DNA of 9,076 nt from Cyanobacteria bacterium OH_PDB_112 (GTDB lineage: Bacteria; Cyanobacteriota; Vampirovibrionia; Gastranaerophilales; CAJFVJ01), in NCBI GenBank assembly GCA_023457295.1, contig JAEWLZ010000160.1:1-9076 (forward strand), read 5' to 3'. The notes beneath the pieces were generated by a model, which saw nothing but the letters and a program-made list of their open reading frames with translations, did no database searches and was not told where the DNA came from. Positions 5,835 through 9,076 of the stretch are shown here, in pieces (the stretch's first letter is position 1; each line of letters begins with the position of its first letter). A program made the position numbers and the translations under genes.

Positions 5835-7016
5835 ATGGCAAAAATAGAAAAACTAGTAAAAAGCAAAAAGATGAAGAAAAAATTACGAAAGTTAGCTCGT
5901 AAGGTCTTTCTTCTGAATAAATATTTTTGGACGCTCGACTGGTATATTCTTAAAAATATTTTTGAAACGTTTTTGATGGGGCTTGTAATTTTCACATCAA
6001 TTATTTTTGCTTCTGATACTCTTTTGACACTTATCAAGCAGATAAGTCTTTACGGGATACCTTTTAATGTCGCTATGTTTATAATTATATTGCGACTTCC
6101 AGGGGTGCTTTCTCTTACAATTCCAATGGGTGTTTTGTTGTCGACTGTTATGACGCTTAATAAAATGAGTCTTGAGTCCGAAATAACTGCTATGCGAGCT
6201 TGCGGAATCAGCCTTGGAAGAATTGCGCGACCTGTTTTTATTTTTGGTATTGTGGCAATGTTATCAGGACTTTTTATTAATGAATTGATTGTTCCTATTG
6301 CGAATGCTCAATCCAAAAAACTTACTATATGGTCTTTACAGCAAAAAAATGTTCCGAATGGAACAGAAAATTTTACTCTTAAAGAAATGAAAGACGGAAA
6401 TTTAAAGCGTCTTTTCTATGTTTCAAAATGTGCAGACAAAAAACTTTATGGAGTCACGGTGCTTGATTTATCAAAAAGAAATTCTACAATGCTTTTGCAG
6501 GCAAAAGAAGGCAGGGCAAAAAAGGATTACTGGGAATTTAGAAAAGGCGTGATTTATACTATAAATGATAATAACGGAATTTTAAATGCGACTATTTTCG
6601 GAAATCTTGATTATTATAACAATCCTGATTTGATGAACAGGCTAGAAGAAGGCAAACAAAAAGAGTTTAGTACATTTAAACTTCTTTGGTACATATATAA
6701 GCATCGTCACAGTAAACCTGTTGAGCTTGCGCCATTTTTGATGGAGCTTTATAACAAGTTGGCACTTCCTATGATGTCGGTATTATTTGTACTTATAGGA
6801 GTCCCTCTGGCTATAACACCACCTCGAGTTAGAGTTAATCGAGGATTTTTGTTTAGCATAGGGGTTATATTTTTGTACTATATTTTATCCGCTTTATCTT
6901 CTTCTTTTGGAGCAAATTGCATAATCCCGCCATTTTTGGCAACCTGGCTTCCTAATCTTATAATAGGAGGTATTGGGTTTTATTTGTTTTACAGAAAAGC
7001 TTTTAAATTGGATTAA
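5835..7016 (+). CDS. LptF/LptG-family (YjgP/YjgQ) permease
   Basis: A 393-residue inner-membrane subunit of the type expected in the LptB2FG transporter that extracts lipopolysaccharide for delivery to the outer membrane. Membrane helices lie at about 42-62, 78-108 and 132-155. A soluble periplasmic beta-jellyroll region covers about 160-300, and three C-terminal helices follow at about 310-331, 338-360 and 368-388. The family motif SEITAMRACGIS (115-126) and the LPGVLSLTIPMGVLL helix are clear. I cannot say whether it is LptF or LptG; the partner gene is not here. It has an unusual Lys/Arg-rich N-terminal extension: the core normally begins at the DWYILKNIFETFL segment near residue 35, and 12 of the first 23 residues are Lys or Arg. 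AGGGG at 5825-5829 is 5 bases before ATG 5835, so the extension seems real. It converges on the PiT gene with 4 bases between stops. Confidence 0.9.
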   Translation: MAKIEKLVKSKKMKKKLRKLARKVFLLNKYFWTLDWYILKNIFETFLMGLVIFTSIIFASDTLLTLIKQISLYGIPFNVAMFIIILRLPGVLSLTIPMGVLLSTVMTLNKMSLESEITAMRACGISLGRIARPVFIFGIVAMLSGLFINELIVPIANAQSKKLTIWSLQQKNVPNGTENFTLKEMKDGNLKRLFYVSKCADKKLYGVTVLDLSKRNSTMLLQAKEGRAKKDYWEFRKGVIYTINDNNGILNATIFGNLDYYNNPDLMNRLEEGKQKEFSTFKLLWYIYKHRHSKPVELAPFLMELYNKLALPMMSVLFVLIGVPLAITPPRVRVNRGFLFSIGVIFLYYILSALSSSFGANCIIPPFLATWLPNLIIGGIGFYLFYRKAFKLD

Positions 7017-7020
7017 TTTT

Positions 7021-8106
7021 TTATCCGCCGCAGCCTACAAGAGGTGTATGGCATAATAAATAATAAATTCCGCCGGAAAGAATTATGCAAACCGGGATTG
7101 TAAAAATCCACGCCATAATTATATTTTTTACAATTCCCCATTTTACAGCTGAGCATTTAACCATACTACCTACGCCCATAATAGCGGCGGAGGTTATATG
7201 GGTAGTACTTACAGGGATTCCAAAGTGTGAAGCAGTCAAGATTATACTTGCGGATGCCATTTCAACCGAAAATCCATGAGGCGGTTTCATTTTTACGACT
7301 TTTGAGCTTAGAGTTTTGATTATTTTCCAGCCTCCTGTCATTGTTCCCATAGACATTGTAAAAGCGCAAAGACCGATTACCCAAATTGGAATATCAAAAC
7401 TTTTGCTGTCCAACATTCCGAAAGTCATTAATGACAAAGTTATAATACCCATTGTTTTTTGTGCATCGTTTGAGCCGTGGCTGAATGCTAAGAAACCTGC
7501 CGAAATAAGCTGCATTTTTCTGAAATTTTTATTTAATACTTCAGGTCTTACTTTATGGAAAATATGCAGAATGATAAGAACTATACAAAATCCTACAACA
7601 AAACCCAAGAAAGGAGATGTAATCATAGGCCAAAGAACTTTCGCCGTAAGAGTATGCATATTTATCACATGAAAAGACGGGTGTTCGAAACTAAACGGAG
7701 GGATGGTAATTACCAATGGGTGAGATCCTAAAAGCCCCATCATAGAATGTGCGATAGATGCCCCCAAAAGTCCGCCTATAAGTGCGTGAGAAGAACTGGA
7801 CGGTAACCCGAAATACCAGGTTATTAAATTCCATACAACAGCTCCCAAGAGTGCGGCAAGAATAACAAGTTGTGTAATAGAATCAGGAGAAACTATTCCT
7901 GCTCCGATTGTTTTGGCAACGTGTGTTCCGCACAACGCTCCTATGAAATCAAGAGAGGCGGCATATAATATAGCGTATCTTGGGCTTAGTGCTTTAGTTG
8001 AAACTACCATAGATATCGCGTTTGCTGAGTCATGAAATCCGTTAATATATTCAAAAACCAATGCTATTGCTATTACCAAAATTAATAAAATTACTGCTAT
8101 GCTCAT
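7021..8106 (-). CDS. pit: PiT-family inorganic phosphate transporter
   Basis: A low-affinity inner-membrane carrier that takes up phosphate (as metal-phosphate) with a cation gradient. The 361-residue protein shows the two inverted PiT repeats: NGFHDSANAIS at 22-32 with GLPSSSSH at 100-107, and SHGSNDAQKTMG at 209-220 with GIPVSTTH at 296-303. About ten hydrophobic helices surround these motifs, and a cytoplasmic loop (HIFHKVRPEVLNKNFRK) lies near 181-197. The start is taken as ATG 8106, because AAAGAG (8120-8115) lies 8 bases before it. A GTG at 8115 overlaps that site and would add three residues. It is the second gene of an operon, 20 bases after the DUF47 gene. No Pho-box-like direct repeat was recognised upstream of the operon. 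Confidence 0.93.
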   Translation of the reverse strand: MSIAVILLILVIAIALVFEYINGFHDSANAISMVVSTKALSPRYAILYAASLDFIGALCGTHVAKTIGAGIVSPDSITQLVILAALLGAVVWNLITWYFGLPSSSSHALIGGLLGASIAHSMMGLLGSHPLVITIPPFSFEHPSFHVINMHTLTAKVLWPMITSPFLGFVVGFCIVLIILHIFHKVRPEVLNKNFRKMQLISAGFLAFSHGSNDAQKTMGIITLSLMTFGMLDSKSFDIPIWVIGLCAFTMSMGTMTGGWKIIKTLSSKVVKMKPPHGFSVEMASASIILTASHFGIPVSTTHITSAAIMGVGSMVKCSAVKWGIVKNIIMAWIFTIPVCIILSGGIYYLLCHTPLVGCGG

Positions 8107-8114
8107 ATTTATCA

Positions 8115-8120
8115 CTCTTT
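8115..8120 (-). promoter_or_regulatory. Ribosome binding site favouring ATG 8106 for the PiT gene
   Basis: AAAGAG is followed by 8 bases and then ATG 8106. The alternative GTG start at 8115 uses the last G of this motif, so it would have no upstream binding site. Confidence 0.5.
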
Positions 8121-8126
8121 TTTTGA

Positions 8127-8771
8127 CTAGTTATTTTTAAGTGCAATGTTCAAAATTTCTTCAGAAACTCCGAAGCAATTATCCAAAGTGTTTTCAAGAT
8201 ATTTGTAAATATCTCTCAATTTGATAACTTCAATAGCGTCGATTTCTCCTGAAAATAATTCTGCCATTGCTGTATGGTGAATTTCATCGCCATGCCCTTC
8301 TATTTCTTTCATTCTGCTGCGGCTTTCTGTTATTTCCTGAGTTTTAGAAATAGTTTTAAGCAAGCCTACACCGATTTTTAGTTCTTCTGTGGCTTGTAGA
8401 ATTGTGTTTGCCTGATGAAGGATATGAACTGGTTTAACTTTCAAGTTATAGATATTTAAATTGAGGCAAACTTGTACCATTCTTTTTGTTATTTTGTTCA
8501 ATTTTGATGCCAAACACTGAATGTCTTCCCTGTCTATAGGGGTTATAAAAGTATTGTTTAAGCGGTTAATAATTTCTCTTTCGATATCGCCGCTTTTATG
8601 TTTGCAGTGTCTTGTTGCGATTATATCTTCTTCTTTTATTCCATCTTGTTCAATAACTTTTTTGAAAGCTTTTGCCATTTCGTTGCAAACTTCTGCTGCT
8701 CTTTCAAAATCATCAAAAAATATTTTATTTTTTGGCGGTAATAATTTTTCTAAGATCCAAATTCTTTCCAT
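8127..8771 (-). CDS. DUF47/PhoU-like PiT accessory protein
   Basis: A 214-residue, all-helical cytoplasmic protein of the DUF47 (PhoU-related, also called TIGR00153) family, which is usually encoded beside PiT transporters and is thought to control their activity. The family metal-binding repeats are visible: KHKSGDIEREIINRLNNTF followed by ITPIDREDI (57-84), and the second copy EIEGHGDEIHHTAMAELF (156-173), ending with a LRDIYKYLENTLDNC helix (185-199). It has no membrane segment or signal peptide. GAGGG at 8783-8779 is 7 bases before ATG 8771. It is the first gene of the operon with pit. The regulatory role is from family knowledge; sequence alone shows only the fold and the pairing. Confidence 0.92.
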   Translation of the reverse strand: MERIWILEKLLPPKNKIFFDDFERAAEVCNEMAKAFKKVIEQDGIKEEDIIATRHCKHKSGDIEREIINRLNNTFITPIDREDIQCLASKLNKITKRMVQVCLNLNIYNLKVKPVHILHQANTILQATEELKIGVGLLKTISKTQEITESRSRMKEIEGHGDEIHHTAMAELFSGEIDAIEVIKLRDIYKYLENTLDNCFGVSEEILNIALKNN

Positions 8772-8805
8772 TTTTTATCCCTCATAAATAAGTTCGGACA
8801 AGACC

Positions 8806-8833
8806 ATGTTAATAGGAAAACAATAATTGTAAA
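8806..8833 (-). promoter_or_regulatory. Candidate promoter of the DUF47-pit operon
   Basis: On the minus strand, TTTACA (8833-8828) and TAACAT (8811-8806) are separated by 16 bases. They match five and four consensus bases respectively. The start would lie about 28 bases before ATG 8771, leaving room for the GAGGG ribosome binding site. In such AT-rich DNA the match is only suggestive. Confidence 0.35.
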
Positions 8834-8886
8834 ACACTTTTTTTCGTATTAAAAAAAATATTCTTAAAAGTCTTGTTTTTCAAGCC

Positions 8887-8915
8887 TTGTAGATAAATTT
8901 TTTTGGTGTTAAAAT
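8887..8915 (+). promoter_or_regulatory. Candidate extended -10 promoter of nadA
   Basis: TAAAAT (8910-8915) matches five of six bases of the -10 consensus and has TG at 8907-8908, the extended -10 element. TTGTAG (8887-8892) sits 17 bases upstream as a weak -35. Transcription would begin near 8922, about 23 bases before ATG 8945. Confidence 0.45.
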
Positions 8916-8944
8916 TTAGCAGACAAAGCTTAAAAAAAGAAAAA

Positions 8945-9076
8945 ATGAACAAAATAGATATAATAGAAAAAATTAAACAGCTTAAAAAAGAAAAAAATGC
9001 AGTAATTTTGGCGCATTGTTATCAACGTTTGGAAATTGACGAGGTAGCTGATTATGTGGGAGATTCACTTTATCTT
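8945..9076 (+). CDS. nadA: Quinolinate synthase NadA, N-terminal 44 residues only
   Basis: NadA condenses iminoaspartate (made by NadB) with dihydroxyacetone phosphate to form quinolinate, the NAD precursor, using a [4Fe-4S] cluster. The visible 44 codons carry the family's opening signature: a charged helix (IEKIKQLKKEKN), then AVILAHCYQRLEIDEVADYVGDSLYL. The His-x-Tyr-Gln and GDS motifs match the first active-site loop of NadA; the middle position of HxYQ is Cys here, often Asn or Tyr in other members I recall. The gene runs off the right edge, so the cluster-binding cysteines cannot be checked. It is divergent from the DUF47-pit operon across 173 bases. There is no strong ribosome binding site, only an A-rich leader (AAGAAAAA). 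Confidence 0.92.
   Translation, partial: MNKIDIIEKIKQLKKEKNAVILAHCYQRLEIDEVADYVGDSLYL

Noticed and set aside
7085..7672. Plus-strand open frames across the PiT gene
   Set aside because: They are mirror frames of a well-supported transporter with all its family motifs on the minus strand.
8772..8944. Riboswitch or Pho box in the DUF47-nadA gap
   Set aside because: I looked for repeated Pho-box halves and for a structured conserved leader and saw only promoter-like elements and a short CTTG-TTTTT-CAAG dyad of four pairs.
1..9076. Mobile element, CRISPR array, tRNA/rRNA or defence system
   Set aside because: I saw no transposase or integrase frame, no regularly spaced repeats, no cloverleaf-like gene and no nuclease or toxin family. 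All gaps are under 175 bases.

Overview
The window is AT-rich, gene-dense bacterial DNA from what looks like a Gram-negative organism. The Gram-negative reading rests on an LptF/LptG-type lipopolysaccharide-export permease and an ArnT-like lipid-linked-sugar glycosyltransferase. Low GC, short intergenic gaps and this mix of families would fit a gut Gastranaerophilales/'Melainabacteria'-type bacterium. That placement is a guess from memory of similar genomes, not something the sequence proves.

Layout, left to right: (1) minus strand, a TPR-repeat protein (1469-2302) followed by a GH35 beta-galactosidase that runs off the left edge (1-1416). (2) Plus strand, a pair of small membrane proteins: a B-box-zinc-finger four-helix protein (2398-2934) and an 87-residue PQ-loop/SemiSWEET-like protein (2955-3218). 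(3) Minus strand, an ArnT/PMT-like glycosyltransferase (3219-4871) interrupted by one in-frame TGA at 3876-3878. (4) Plus strand, a GtrA-family protein (4940-5323). (5) Minus strand, thioredoxin (5399-5725). (6) Plus strand, an LptF/LptG-family permease (5835-7016). (7) Minus strand, a DUF47/PhoU-like protein and a PiT phosphate transporter forming one operon (8771 down to 7021). (8) Plus strand, the first 44 codons of nadA, quinolinate synthase (8945 to the right edge).

The eight transcription units alternate strand at every step. Two of the three convergent junctions have essentially no space between stop codons (0 and 4 bases). The third holds a clear hairpin terminator that fits the thioredoxin transcript better than the gtrA-like one. 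Functional links: the ArnT-like enzyme, the GtrA-like protein and the Lpt permease all belong to envelope glycolipid handling; DUF47 and PiT form a phosphate-uptake pair; thioredoxin and nadA are housekeeping.

I found no mobile element, CRISPR array, tRNA, rRNA or defence system. The most notable points are the single in-frame stop that splits an otherwise full-length 550-residue glycosyltransferase, and a promoter placed so that the B-box protein mRNA should be leaderless. There is no intergenic stretch over 300 bases; the longest gap is 8772-8944.
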